Both the position numbers and the translations under genes were made by a program. A stretch of DNA of 64,000 nt from UBA10438 sp044238605 (GTDB taxonomy: Bacteria > Bacteroidota > Ignavibacteria > Kapaibacteriales > Kapaibacteriaceae). Positions 8,857-16,929 of the stretch are shown here, piece by piece. The first letter of the stretch is position 1, and each line of letters begins with the position of its first letter. The stretch is from NCBI GenBank assembly GCA_044238605.1, contig JBIICY010000003.1, positions 62,001-126,000 of the forward strand. Direction: 5' to 3'. The notes beneath the pieces were generated by a model. The model ran no database searches and was not told the origin of the DNA. It saw nothing but the letters and a program-made list of their open reading frames with translations.

Positions 8857-8864
8857 TATATTCG
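8857..8864 (+). promoter_or_regulatory. -7 type promoter box for the TPP-controlled gene (TATATTCG)
   Basis: TATATTCG, close to TAnnTTTG, ends 6 bases before the first base of riboswitch helix P1 (8871). The aptamer boundary therefore marks where transcription should start and gives a spacing of roughly 5-7 bases between box and +1 in this organism. Confidence 0.55.
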
Positions 8865-8868
8865 CACA

Positions 8869-8956
8869 TACCGTTAGAGGTGCCGCAATCGTGAATTGCG
8901 GCTGAGATCACACTCTTGGAACCTGATCCAGATAATGCTGGCGAAGGAAAACGGAT
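8869..8956 (+). promoter_or_regulatory. TPP riboswitch (THI element)
   Basis: The conserved TPP aptamer is present: a P3 hairpin (GCCGCAAT 8882-8889 with ATTGCGGC 8895-8902), CTGAGAT from 8901, and GAACCTGATC...ATAATGCTGGCGAAGG through 8947. P1 can form between CCGTT (8871-8875) and AACGG (8950-8954). An alternative partner, CTAACGG at 8965-8971, pairs with CCGTTAG (8871-8877). Part of that segment (GGACG 8970-8974) can instead pair with CGTCC (9003-9007), enclosing the aagg ribosome site and touching the ATG at 9008. Ligand binding would thus be expected to block translation of the TonB receptor. Confidence 0.95.
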
Positions 8957-9007
8957 CCACCTATCTAACGGACGTTTACTTCATGTTTAACTACATAAGG
9001 CGCGTCC

Positions 9008-11107
9008 ATGCACAAGTTTATCGCCGCTGCGGCAACCGCAGCTGTTCTTGCCTCGAACCTGCTTACTGCAGCTACAGCGCCGCACGTTTCATCCGACACC
9101 GTAGCAAAGACTCTGCCGCGCATTGATGTGCGGACTCCTCGCGCGGACGAGCATTCGCCTGTAACACACACCACGATAACACCAGCTACCTTGCGGCTGC
9201 TTCACGTTGGACAGGACCCGCAATACATCGTGGAACGGGCCGTGCCATCGATCGTTGCATTCTCCGAATCCGGAACGGGCATGACGAATTATGGTTCGTT
9301 CCGCCTGCGCGGTATTGATCAAACTCGCGTGAACGTTACCCTAGACGGTGTCCCGATTAACGACATGATCGATCAGGGTGTTTTCTTCTCAAACATGAGC
9401 GATCTCACCAACGGCATGGCATCGATTCAGGTGCAGCGTGGTGTAGGTATGAGCATGAACGGAACAGCATCGTTTGCTGGATCGGTAAACTTTGAGACAA
9501 ATGCCGGACAAGATGCCCCCTCTGCCCATCTTGAACTTGGTGCAGGTTCATTTGACATGCGCCGTGCCAGTGCAAGTGTGTCAACGGGCACGCTCGAGGG
9601 TGGCATTCATGCCTTCGTGAGATACACGAGCCTTGAGTCAGATGGATATCGAACGAACACTGCAACGTCTACAAACTCAGTATTGTTCTCAGGAGGTTGG
9701 ACCGGCGAAGCTGATGCGCTTCGGATCCTTGGCGTTTGGGGGCGATCAGTAAATGAATTGGGATATTTCCCTGTCCAAGCCTCGGTCGCCCGCAGGGCAC
9801 CGCGCACGAACCTCAATGATATCACAGACAACGACAACTTCGGTCAGCATCTGCTGCAGCTGCGATACACACGTATGCTATCTCCTGCCGAGACCTTCTC
9901 CGCTGCTGTGTATTATGGTGGAGCCGGCGGTGATTACTTCTCTGGATTTCGTGACTCAAGCAGCATCTTGACGCAGATAAACTATCCACTGGATAACCGC
10001 CATATAGGCGCAATGGCTAACATTACCTCTACGGGACTTGCAGAGGGCTTGCGACTTGAGGGTGGTCTTCATGCCTATCAGTTTGCGAGAAGAAATTGGG
10101 AAACGGTTAGCCCCGAAAACAGGAGCCCGTACTATGATGACCGTACAGTAAAGCGTGAAGCGTCTGCCTACGCCCGTGCGACATATTCCAGCAATGCATG
10201 GCAGTTCTACGCAGATGTGCAGGCACGCAGCGTGTCAATGCGCTTCGTGCAGGACGTGCCCAATATGGTATCAGCGATGGATCTCCCAACGCACACGTGG
10301 TTCTTTCTCAACCCACGCGTAGGTGCCCGGTATACTCTTGATGACGCATCCGAAGTCTATGTGTCATTTGGACAAACTGGACGTGAACCAACACGCTTCG
10401 ATCTTTTGGGTTCAACGCAAATCAACGATGCCAATGTTGGCATCCTGCAAGTGCCGAACACAGTAAGACCTGAGTTTGCGATGGACCTCGAGGCAGGCTA
10501 CCGTCTGCAAGGTGAACATGGCAGATTGGCAGCAAACTTCTTTTTGATGCGGTTTCAGGATGAGATTGCTCCAATCGGACCTTACATCGAACAGCAATTC
10601 GTGCAGCTGCGCAAGAACGTTGCTCGTAGCAGAAGAATCGGTGTAGAGATCGAAGGTCTGTACAGGTTGCACCGCACGCTATCTGTTGAAGGCAACTTCA
10701 CATGGATGTCAGCGCGCGTTGATGAGTATGTTCCTGAGAATGTGACCTTGCCTATTGTGTACACAAATGTGTTTCCAGTGCTTACACCAAACCTTCTGGG
10801 CAATGTCATGATCCGCTATTCACCAGTCCAGCTGGTGTCGGTAGATGTTGCAGCGCGCGGTATGTCTAGGTCCTTCACAGACATTTCCAATAGTGCCTCG
10901 GCAACACTGCCTGCCTTCGTTCAGCTAGATACCCGTCTGTGGCTTAATGTGCTCAAGGGAATGCGCGTTGGACTTCATGTAAACAATGTGACAAACGCAT
11001 TTGTTGTTACGAACGGCGGATCTACGTTCGGTGAGAACGGACTCGAATCAACCTATTTTGTGCAGGCCGGCCGCAACTTTATGATCACTGCCACGATGGA
11101 TTTTTGA
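9008..11107 (+). CDS. TonB-dependent receptor, thiamine-related (TPP-riboswitch controlled)
   Basis: A 699-residue outer membrane transporter: signal peptide (residues 1-22), plug domain (about 65-170, with SFRLRGIDQTRVNVTLDGVP and a QVQRGVG element), then a 22-strand-type barrel rich in alternating aromatic residues, ending in TATMDF with the terminal Phe needed for barrel insertion. Being under a TPP riboswitch, it most likely imports thiamine or a thiamine precursor, powered by TonB-ExbBD; the family is certain, the substrate inferred. No inner-membrane permease or thiamine salvage gene adjoins it. The start at 9008 is preferred over an in-frame-independent ATG at 8983 because it begins a proper signal peptide. 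Confidence 0.9.
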   Translation: MHKFIAAAATAAVLASNLLTAATAPHVSSDTVAKTLPRIDVRTPRADEHSPVTHTTITPATLRLLHVGQDPQYIVERAVPSIVAFSESGTGMTNYGSFRLRGIDQTRVNVTLDGVPINDMIDQGVFFSNMSDLTNGMASIQVQRGVGMSMNGTASFAGSVNFETNAGQDAPSAHLELGAGSFDMRRASASVSTGTLEGGIHAFVRYTSLESDGYRTNTATSTNSVLFSGGWTGEADALRILGVWGRSVNELGYFPVQASVARRAPRTNLNDITDNDNFGQHLLQLRYTRMLSPAETFSAAVYYGGAGGDYFSGFRDSSSILTQINYPLDNRHIGAMANITSTGLAEGLRLEGGLHAYQFARRNWETVSPENRSPYYDDRTVKREASAYARATYSSNAWQFYADVQARSVSMRFVQDVPNMVSAMDLPTHTWFFLNPRVGARYTLDDASEVYVSFGQTGREPTRFDLLGSTQINDANVGILQVPNTVRPEFAMDLEAGYRLQGEHGRLAANFFLMRFQDEIAPIGPYIEQQFVQLRKNVARSRRIGVEIEGLYRLHRTLSVEGNFTWMSARVDEYVPENVTLPIVYTNVFPVLTPNLLGNVMIRYSPVQLVSVDVAARGMSRSFTDISNSASATLPAFVQLDTRLWLNVLKGMRVGLHVNNVTNAFVVTNGGSTFGENGLESTYFVQAGRNFMITATMDF

Positions 11108-11136
11108 CGTAGTACCAGGTAGGAGCGCAACACCCA

Positions 11137-11144
11137 TATATTCG
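11137..11144 (+). promoter_or_regulatory. -7 type promoter box for the SET gene (TATATTCG)
   Basis: The same octamer as at the TPP-riboswitch promoter, ending 5 bases before the ATG at 11150. No Shine-Dalgarno lies close to the start, so a leaderless mRNA is predicted. Confidence 0.45.
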
Positions 11145-11149
11145 CAGGC

Positions 11150-11650
11150 ATGAACAAACACGTTATCAAGGTCACGAAACAATGTGCGCACATTGGTGAC
11201 AAGGGCCGTTGTAAGAAGCAAACAACCTATACGCACCCATTCTGTGGGGCACATACAAAGCTTCACTTCGGGGTTTCAGTGCAGAAGAGCTTGATACCTC
11301 AGGCAGGTAAGGGGCTGTTTGCCGAACGCGTGTTTGAAAAGGATGAGCGGATTGTGGAGTACTACGGAGAAAAGCTCACAACCGATCAGTACGAGAGACG
11401 TTACAAGAAAGATCCCCTCGGATCATATGGCATTCAGCTTTCGGAACGGCATGTTATCGACGCATGCCGAACTGACGCTGGCGTGGCACGATATGCGTGT
11501 GACTACCATGGATCTGGTAAGAGACCTAATGCCGAATACGTCAATTTCGGCGGTCGCATTTGGATCGTAGCTAAGCGCAGGATCCGCGCTGGTGAAGAGA
11601 TCTTCACCGACTATGGTGATGAAATGCACCAAGCGCTTGGACTAAAGTAG
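11150..11650 (+). CDS. SET-domain protein (putative lysine methyltransferase) with Cys/His knuckle
   Basis: A 166-residue protein. Residues 11-34 contain a C-x8-C-x9-C-x2-H arrangement that could bind zinc. The SET domain follows: GKGLFAERVFEKDERIVEYYGEKL, the S-adenosylmethionine/peptide pocket around RYACDYHGSGKRPNAEYV, and the closing IRAGEEIFTDYG. Where most SET proteins have NH (as in NHSC-PN), this one has Cys-Asp, as if the Asn of the N(D/H) subgroup had become Cys. A short single-domain SET protein probably methylates lysine in a bacterial protein; the target cannot be deduced. Neighbours share no evident pathway. Confidence 0.8.
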   Translation: MNKHVIKVTKQCAHIGDKGRCKKQTTYTHPFCGAHTKLHFGVSVQKSLIPQAGKGLFAERVFEKDERIVEYYGEKLTTDQYERRYKKDPLGSYGIQLSERHVIDACRTDAGVARYACDYHGSGKRPNAEYVNFGGRIWIVAKRRIRAGEEIFTDYGDEMHQALGLK

Positions 11651-11702
11651 TCCAGTTATTTATTGGCCACAATTTTACTACCTGAGCACACGGAGGTTTG
11701 CC

Positions 11703-12422
11703 ATGGGCAAGCACGTCGTATCGGGCAGGGACGAGACTGTCCGCCTGTTTCACAACGATATCCTTGAGTACTTTTCTCACATCCACCCGGCAACGCCCGT
11801 TGTGGTGTTCGTTCCGCTGTTGGGGTGGGTGGGGGTCTTAGGATATGCTGCTCTTGAAGTTATCCCGTTCATCGTGTCTGTGGCCTGCGGAATTGCCCTT
11901 TGGACGATTGCCGAGTACGTGATCCATCGCTGGGCGTTTCACTTTGAGCCGCGCACCATGCTGGGCAAGAGGCTTCACTTTCTTGTTCACGGCATTCATC
12001 ATGCCTATCCACGAGATTCAACGCGTCTAGTAATGCCCCCGCTTGTAAGCCTGCCGCTGGCGGGATTGTTCTACCTCGTCTTTATGGGGCTGTTAGCCCC
12101 GTTCCATCAACCTGTGTGGGTGGGGTTTGTTGCCGGATATGTGGGGTATGACATGATCCACTACGCTGTGCATCATGTAAATTTTACCTCAAAGCTTGGG
12201 CGTCAGCTCAAAACGCACCATATGCATCATCACTTTGTCAACCCTGATCGGGCATTTGGCGTAAGTAATCCATTCTGGGACCGTATTTTTGCAACGCTGC
12301 CCGAGAGATCCATACGTGTATCGATTCGGCGCCGTAAATTGGTACAGTTTTTACAAAGGCACACGACGAATGGCACTCAGCACATCCGAAATCCTCAACG
12401 TCGCAAAGGCAGTCGCATCTGA
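11703..12422 (+). CDS. Fatty acid hydroxylase / sterol desaturase family protein
   Basis: A 239-residue membrane enzyme of the di-iron hydroxylase superfamily, with the histidine clusters HRWAFH, HGIHHAYP, HYAVHH and HHMHHHF in the usual order and four hydrophobic segments around them. The arrangement is closest to FA2H-type 2-hydroxylases of fatty acids or sphingolipid acyl chains. A Shine-Dalgarno (ggagg) precedes the ATG. The domain ends about residue 200 (WDRIFATLPE); the basic Arg-rich tail after it overlaps the next gene by 53 bases, which is unusual in this window and may be a chance read-through. Confidence 0.85.
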   Translation: MGKHVVSGRDETVRLFHNDILEYFSHIHPATPVVVFVPLLGWVGVLGYAALEVIPFIVSVACGIALWTIAEYVIHRWAFHFEPRTMLGKRLHFLVHGIHHAYPRDSTRLVMPPLVSLPLAGLFYLVFMGLLAPFHQPVWVGFVAGYVGYDMIHYAVHHVNFTSKLGRQLKTHHMHHHFVNPDRAFGVSNPFWDRIFATLPERSIRVSIRRRKLVQFLQRHTTNGTQHIRNPQRRKGSRI

Positions 12423-12876
12423 TGTTCAACCAGTAGAACACCATGGAGATCTGACGCTTGTTGTAAAACTCTCCGAGTTGATTGAGGTCCTGGCCGAGCT
12501 CAAAGAAAATCCGGTTACCCAGTTCAATCAGCTTGTTGATATGACGGTAATCGATTGGGCTAAACCCGGCGAGCGGTTCGATGTTGTGTACTTCCTGTAT
12601 TCAATCCCCACGGCAACGCATGTCCGCGTAAAGGCACACGTTCGCGAAGACAACCCTCATGTTCCAACAGCATCCGAGGTTTGGGAATCTGCCAACTGGT
12701 ATGAGCGCGAAGCCTACGACATGTACGGTGTGATCTTTGATGGACACCCAGATCTGCGCAGGTTCTTCATGCCGGAGGACTTTATGGATACCGACGGCAC
12801 GCCGTTGTATCCTCTCCGCAAGGACTTCCCACTTATGGGGATTCCAGGTTCGCTACCGCTCCCAGCGAAAGACTAG
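12370..12876 (+). CDS. nuoC: NADH-quinone oxidoreductase subunit C (orphan)
   Basis: A 168-residue protein of the 30-kDa complex I subunit family, part of the peripheral arm at the NuoD/NuoB interface. The diagnostic stretch is present as WYEREAYDMYGVIFDGHPDLRR, split here as WYEREAYDMYG and VIFDGHPDLRR, followed by FMPEDF and YPLRKDFP. I use the ATG at 12370 (MALSTSEI), preceded by aaagg; the longer upstream frame only covers the hydroxylase gene. No other nuo gene is in the window. The TAG stop forms part of the first unit of the heptad repeat that follows. Confidence 0.92.
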   Translation: MALSTSEILNVAKAVASDVQPVEHHGDLTLVVKLSELIEVLAELKENPVTQFNQLVDMTVIDWAKPGERFDVVYFLYSIPTATHVRVKAHVREDNPHVPTASEVWESANWYEREAYDMYGVIFDGHPDLRRFFMPEDFMDTDGTPLYPLRKDFPLMGIPGSLPLPAKD

Positions 12877-12915
12877 CGAGTAGCGGGTAGCGAACAGCGA
12901 ACAGCGAACAGCGAG
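12875..12915. repeat. AGCGARY heptad tandem repeat (about 6 units)
   Basis: Six consecutive heptads (AGCGAGT, AGCGGGT, three AGCGAAC, AGCGAGA) begin inside the nuoC stop codon and end just before the convergent STAS gene. The same unit recurs at 15340-15402. Confidence 0.9.
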
Positions 12916-12919
12916 ATAG

Positions 12920-13261
12920 TTAGCTCTGAAGCCAGGCGATGGCGTCGTTAACTGTAGGCTGAAACTCAAACAGGTATTCGATCTGCGAGATGCGGAACAT
13001 TTGCCGAACAGTTTCCTGAGCACCAACAAGGATCACAAATCCTTCGTTATCCTTCATCTGTCTGTTTGCCAGCAAAAGTGAGGACAACCCTTGCGAGTCG
13101 CACAGCTGTACAGCTGAAAGATCTACCACCAGCGCCTTTACCGAGGGCTGACAGAGAATGAGAATCTCACTCTTGACTTCCGGGGCGAGCATCGAATCCA
13201 ATGCAGGTTCTTTTAGGGTAAAAACTACCAGCTCGTCATCTTGTTCAACTGAGAATCGCAT
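12920..13261 (-). CDS. STAS-domain protein (anti-sigma factor antagonist type)
   Basis: At 113 residues this is a stand-alone STAS domain like SpoIIAA/RsbV. The phospho-acceptor region is DLSAVQLCDSQGLSSLLLANR split around DSQG, near residue 58; the Ser is conserved, so regulation by a kinase/phosphatase pair is plausible. Such proteins sequester anti-sigma kinases in partner-switching pathways. No kinase, phosphatase or sigma gene adjoins it. It is convergent with nuoC and divergent from the glycosyltransferase at 13316. Confidence 0.85.
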   Translation of the reverse strand: MRFSVEQDDELVVFTLKEPALDSMLAPEVKSEILILCQPSVKALVVDLSAVQLCDSQGLSSLLLANRQMKDNEGFVILVGAQETVRQMFRISQIEYLFEFQPTVNDAIAWLQS

Positions 13262-13315
13262 ACTTGCTTTGGCCGTATTATTGGGTACAACTGCAAAGAT
13301 CGCAAAACCCGCAGA

Positions 13316-14314
13316 ATGAATTCAATTCTTGTAATACGACTTACGTCACTCGGTGATGTGATTTTAACAACACCGGTGATTCGTGCCTTAAGGAACGCCT
13401 ACCCTGAGGCGGCGATCGATGTTGCTGTTGATGTACGCTATCGGGAAGTGTGGAACAGCAACCCACATGTGCGAAATGTTGTGGCTGTTCAGAGGGGGCA
13501 AGAAGGTCACATGAACGGCTTTGCTTCCTACGATCTCATCGTGGACTTGCAACGAAGCCGTCGCTCTGCAACGATCATTAGAAGCCTGTCTCGAACCTCG
13601 AACCTCAAAGTAGTGCGATATAACAAGCACCGTCTTGCAAAGCTTGCGATGGTCTACTTCAAGCATAGGCCCCATTCCTTGAGCCACATCGTGCAGCGCT
13701 TCCTTGAACCTCTGCGTGAGCTAGGTATACCTGGCGATAATGGTGGACTCGAGTTATGGCCGCTTCCAAATGAAGGCCGATCGGCTAGACGAGCCGGGCA
13801 TACCATACGGACAAGAATTGGCATCGCACCCGGGGCCCAGCACTTTACGAAGCGCTATCCACCAGAGCTTATGGCTAAGGTTGTGAGAGAGCTTGTACAA
13901 GTGCATAACGCAGAGATTGTTACTCTTGGCGGAGCTGCCGAAGTGCCGCTATGCGATCAGATCGAGAGAGAGTCCGGTGTTGGTGTGGTACGAGGAGACG
14001 GTGCTGCCTCGTTGGCCGAGACCACCGCTCTGCTTGATACACTTGATTGTGTGATCTCGTGTGATTCTGCTTTGGTGCATATGGCCGCGGCCAGAGGTAT
14101 TCCTGTTGCTGCTATTTACGGCGGAACAGTCCCTGAGCTCGGCTTTACCCCTTACGCAGTGAGGCACAGTGTTGTTGAATCAGCTGATGTTCCATGCCGG
14201 CCGTGTAGTCATATCGGTAAGTCGCAGTGCCCTAAAGGACATTTCCGCTGCATGAAGTCAATAGCCCCTGAAACCGTTGCAATGTCGGCTCTCGAGTTAC
14301 TCAATCTGCAGTGA
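13316..14314 (+). CDS. Glycosyltransferase family 9 (heptosyltransferase-like)
   Basis: A 332-residue cytoplasmic GT-B enzyme. The N-terminus (ILVIRLTSLGDVILTTPVIRAL) is the classic GT9 opening, with the acidic residue of the GD motif near residue 13. The C-terminal donor site includes GIAPGAQHFTKRYP, TLGGAAEVPLC, and CDSALVHMAAARGIPVAAIYGGT. Heptosyltransferases of this family extend the lipopolysaccharide core with ADP-heptose at the inner membrane. A Cys-rich end (CRPCSHIGKSQCPKGHFRCM) is common in the family. The following sugar-dehydrogenase-like gene is 27 bases downstream, so both may serve surface polysaccharide synthesis. Confidence 0.9.
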   Translation: MNSILVIRLTSLGDVILTTPVIRALRNAYPEAAIDVAVDVRYREVWNSNPHVRNVVAVQRGQEGHMNGFASYDLIVDLQRSRRSATIIRSLSRTSNLKVVRYNKHRLAKLAMVYFKHRPHSLSHIVQRFLEPLRELGIPGDNGGLELWPLPNEGRSARRAGHTIRTRIGIAPGAQHFTKRYPPELMAKVVRELVQVHNAEIVTLGGAAEVPLCDQIERESGVGVVRGDGAASLAETTALLDTLDCVISCDSALVHMAAARGIPVAAIYGGTVPELGFTPYAVRHSVVESADVPCRPCSHIGKSQCPKGHFRCMKSIAPETVAMSALELLNLQ

Positions 14315-14341
14315 CGGCACGATTGTTGCTTCGCAACAAGC

Positions 14342-15337
14342 ATGGTAGGAATCATTCTCGTTGGCGCGGGAAACATCGCGCAAAGTGTGCATTTGCCAAT
14401 TCTAGCTTCTATGCCAGGAGTTAAGATACTTGCAATTTGCGACAGGCAGGTCTCGAAGGCTCGTATCCTCGCAGAGAAGTACAACGTTCCTCACGCATAC
14501 CGGACATTGGAGGAGGCGCTTACGCTTCCGGGTGTGCAGGCAGTTTTCGTTACCACCAGTACCGATGCCCATGCCTCGTTAGCGAAGGTTGCACTTGCAG
14601 CTGGCAAGAACGTCTTTATCGAGCGTCCGGCAGCTCGCACATTGCAGGAAACCGTGGAGATTCGCACACTCGCCCAACACCACGGAGTGAATGCAATGAT
14701 TGGAATGAATCATCGATTCAGGCCAGATGTTGTGAATATGAAAAATGCCGTTGATCGCGGAGAAATCGGCGCGGTGTATTACGTTAAAGCTGGATGGGTA
14801 AAGCAGCGTTCAACCGATGCCAGATGGCTTGCCAATGCGGACATGTCGGGCGGTGGCGTACTCGTAGATCTTGGCATCGCTGTGATTGATATGATCATGC
14901 ATGTTCTCAACTTTGGCAAGGTCCGCAGCGTTACGGCGTCAACATTTCACCAGGCAACCAAAACAGTAGAAGACGGAGTTGTTGCGATGCTCCAGTTCGA
15001 AAATGGGGCTGTGGCAACTGTCGAAACAAGCTGGTCGATCATTCGTGCAGAAGATCTGTATTACTGCAACGTGTTCGGCAAGAAGGGCAGTGCATATATC
15101 AACCCGTATCGTCTCGTAAAGCGCACGGGCAATACCATTCATAGCTCGACGGCTCCGCAGCGAAAGACACAGCTCGAGATTTACATGAAGTCGTACGAGA
15201 CAGAGCTGAAGCACTTCATCAATGCCGTAAAGGGCGTTGTTCCGATGGTTAGCACGATCGATGATGCCATCGAACGCATGCGTATCGTAGAGGCCATTTA
15301 TTCGAGTGCAGAACATCAGCGCGAGATCTTGTTGTAA
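14342..15337 (+). CDS. Gfo/Idh/MocA family protein with altered active site
   Basis: A 331-residue protein with an N-terminal Rossmann fold (GIILVGAGNIAQSVHLPIL) and the C-terminal Gfo/Idh/MocA domain. The conserved EKP motif, whose Lys is catalytic, reads ERPAA near residue 99, and the catalytic His of the GGG-x-L-x-D-x-G-x-H-x-x-D motif is replaced: GGGVLVDLGIAVID has Ala there. NAD(P) binding looks intact. The protein may therefore catalyse a different reaction or bind rather than oxidise a sugar nucleotide. It follows the GT9 gene closely and is followed by a heptad repeat tract. Confidence 0.85.
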   Translation: MVGIILVGAGNIAQSVHLPILASMPGVKILAICDRQVSKARILAEKYNVPHAYRTLEEALTLPGVQAVFVTTSTDAHASLAKVALAAGKNVFIERPAARTLQETVEIRTLAQHHGVNAMIGMNHRFRPDVVNMKNAVDRGEIGAVYYVKAGWVKQRSTDARWLANADMSGGGVLVDLGIAVIDMIMHVLNFGKVRSVTASTFHQATKTVEDGVVAMLQFENGAVATVETSWSIIRAEDLYYCNVFGKKGSAYINPYRLVKRTGNTIHSSTAPQRKTQLEIYMKSYETELKHFINAVKGVVPMVSTIDDAIERMRIVEAIYSSAEHQREILL

Positions 15338-15339
15338 GC

Positions 15340-15402
15340 AGCGAGCAGCGAGTAGCGAACAGCGAGTAGCGAACAGCGAACAGCGAGCAGCGAACAGCGA
15401 GT
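15340..15402. repeat. AGCGARY heptad tandem repeat (9 units)
   Basis: Nine contiguous heptads (AGCGAGC, AGCGAGT or AGCGAAC) occupy the gap between the Gfo/Idh/MocA gene and dnaB. The minus strand gives a spurious LFAVRYS-type reading frame. Confidence 0.92.
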
Positions 15403-15477
15403 AGTTTCCCCATGGCGTGTTGATAACTACGCCCGAAGGTTGGCATAACTACGTCGGAAGCGCGAATCCTAAATCCA

Positions 15478-15485
15478 TAGTTTTC
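15478..15485 (+). promoter_or_regulatory. -7 type promoter box for dnaB (TAGTTTTC)
   Basis: One mismatch to TAnnTTTG; it ends 4 bases before the dnaB ATG, with no Shine-Dalgarno in between. No -33 TTG at a suitable distance. Confidence 0.4.
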
Positions 15486-15489
15486 GGGC

Positions 15490-16929
15490 ATGGCAAGCAA
15501 TGGTTCTACGCGCGGCATGCAGGCGCATCATGATGATCCGATAGGTAATGTTCCACCGCATTCTACGGATGCAGAAGTAGCCGTACTTGGGGCGATGCTC
15601 CTTGATAAAGAGGCCGTTCCCAAAGTGGTCGAGATCCTCAATGCAGAGTGCTTTTATCATGACAAGCACGTACGCATCTACAACGCGATGATGGCGATGT
15701 TTGAGCGGGGAGTTACCATCGACCTCGTTTCACTTACTGATCAGCTCCAGCGGGATGGTGCATTAGAATTGGTAGGGGGCATGTTTGCGTTGACTGAACT
15801 GACTGTGCGAACAGTATCGGCAGCAAACGTTGAACATCATGCTCGCATTGTTCTTGAGCGTTTTCTGAAACGGCAGCTTATTCGTGTAGCAAGTGAGATT
15901 GTACGCGACTGTTACGATGAGACTACCGATGCCTTGGACGAGGTAGACCGTGCTGAACAGCGGATCTTTGATGTTGCAGAAAAACGCCTGAGAAGGTCAT
16001 ACTCAGGTATGAAGAAGCTAACGAAGGATGCTATCGAAAAGATCTTTTCCATGGCGTCCAAAGAGCATGATGGCATAACCGGTGTGCCAACAGGCTTTAC
16101 GCAGCTTGATCAGTTGCTAAGCGGACTCCAGCCGTCGGATTTGGTGATTGTGGCTGCGCGTCCGTCTATGGGTAAAACAGCATTTGCTCTCTCCATCGCC
16201 CGCGAAGCTTCGCGAAAGGGAAAAGCTGTTGGAGTGTTTTCCCTGGAAATGTCTGCTCACCAGCTGGTGCTCCGTCTGATCTCCGCAGATGCACAGATCA
16301 GTCTTCAGACACTTCGTAGTGGACGTCTCTCGCAGTCTGAAATGCACGGACTGGTAACGCGCATCGATGATCTCATGGATGCAAACATCTTTATTGATGA
16401 TTCTGCTGGTTTATCTCCGGTGGAGTTTCGCGCAAAGTGCCGACGAATGAAGATCGAGCACAAGATCGACCTGATCATTGTGGACTACTTGCAGTTGATG
16501 CATGCACCGCGAGCTGAAAGCCGTGAGCGCGAAATCTCGATGATCTCTCATGCACTCAAGGCCGTAGCTAAGGAACTACAAGTGCCTGTGATGGCGCTGT
16601 CCCAGCTTAACCGAACACTGGAATCACGTGCAGACAAGCGTCCGATGCTTTCAGACCTTCGAGAGTCTGGGTCTATCGAGCAGGATGCCGACGTGGTGAT
16701 GTTCATCCACCGTCCTGAATACTACAAGATTGCAACGTTCGAAGACGGAAGGTCCACAGAAAATATCGCTGAGGTAATCGTCGGGAAGCAGCGAAATGGC
16801 CCTACAGGCGACATTCGCCTGTTCTACCACAAGGAGCTGGCCGCATTCCACGATCTTACCTACCATCGCGATGCGTTTGACGTAGCCCCAGATGTGGGTA
16901 TGCTTGGCGACGGGCCAGCCCCATTCTAA
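15490..16929 (+). CDS. dnaB: Replicative DNA helicase DnaB
   Basis: A 479-residue hexameric 5'-3' helicase that unwinds DNA at the replication fork. The N-terminal DnaG-binding domain begins PPHSTDAEVAVLGAML, and the RecA-like ATPase has Walker A ARPSMGKTA near residue 226, Walker B IIVDYLQLM near 333, and the SDLRESGSIEQDADVV motif with arginine finger region near 395. Length is normal and no intein interrupts it. The gene stands alone on its transcription unit between the heptad repeat and the WD40 gene. Confidence 0.97.
   Translation: MASNGSTRGMQAHHDDPIGNVPPHSTDAEVAVLGAMLLDKEAVPKVVEILNAECFYHDKHVRIYNAMMAMFERGVTIDLVSLTDQLQRDGALELVGGMFALTELTVRTVSAANVEHHARIVLERFLKRQLIRVASEIVRDCYDETTDALDEVDRAEQRIFDVAEKRLRRSYSGMKKLTKDAIEKIFSMASKEHDGITGVPTGFTQLDQLLSGLQPSDLVIVAARPSMGKTAFALSIAREASRKGKAVGVFSLEMSAHQLVLRLISADAQISLQTLRSGRLSQSEMHGLVTRIDDLMDANIFIDDSAGLSPVEFRAKCRRMKIEHKIDLIIVDYLQLMHAPRAESREREISMISHALKAVAKELQVPVMALSQLNRTLESRADKRPMLSDLRESGSIEQDADVVMFIHRPEYYKIATFEDGRSTENIAEVIVGKQRNGPTGDIRLFYHKELAAFHDLTYHRDAFDVAPDVGMLGDGPAPF

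Noticed and set aside
8896..9126. Frame across the riboswitch as a leader peptide
   Set aside because: It begins inside the TPP aptamer and runs into the receptor gene in another frame.
13262..13315. Promoter boxes between the STAS and glycosyltransferase genes
   Set aside because: TAATACGG and TATTATTG are too far from consensus or badly spaced to call.
12875..15402. CRISPR array
   Set aside because: Repeats are 7-bp units without spacers and no cas genes are present.
15249..15518. Minus-strand frame of 89 codons with LFAVRYSLFATRCS-like repeats
   Set aside because: It is the heptad repeat read on the other strand and overlaps two real genes; no start signal.
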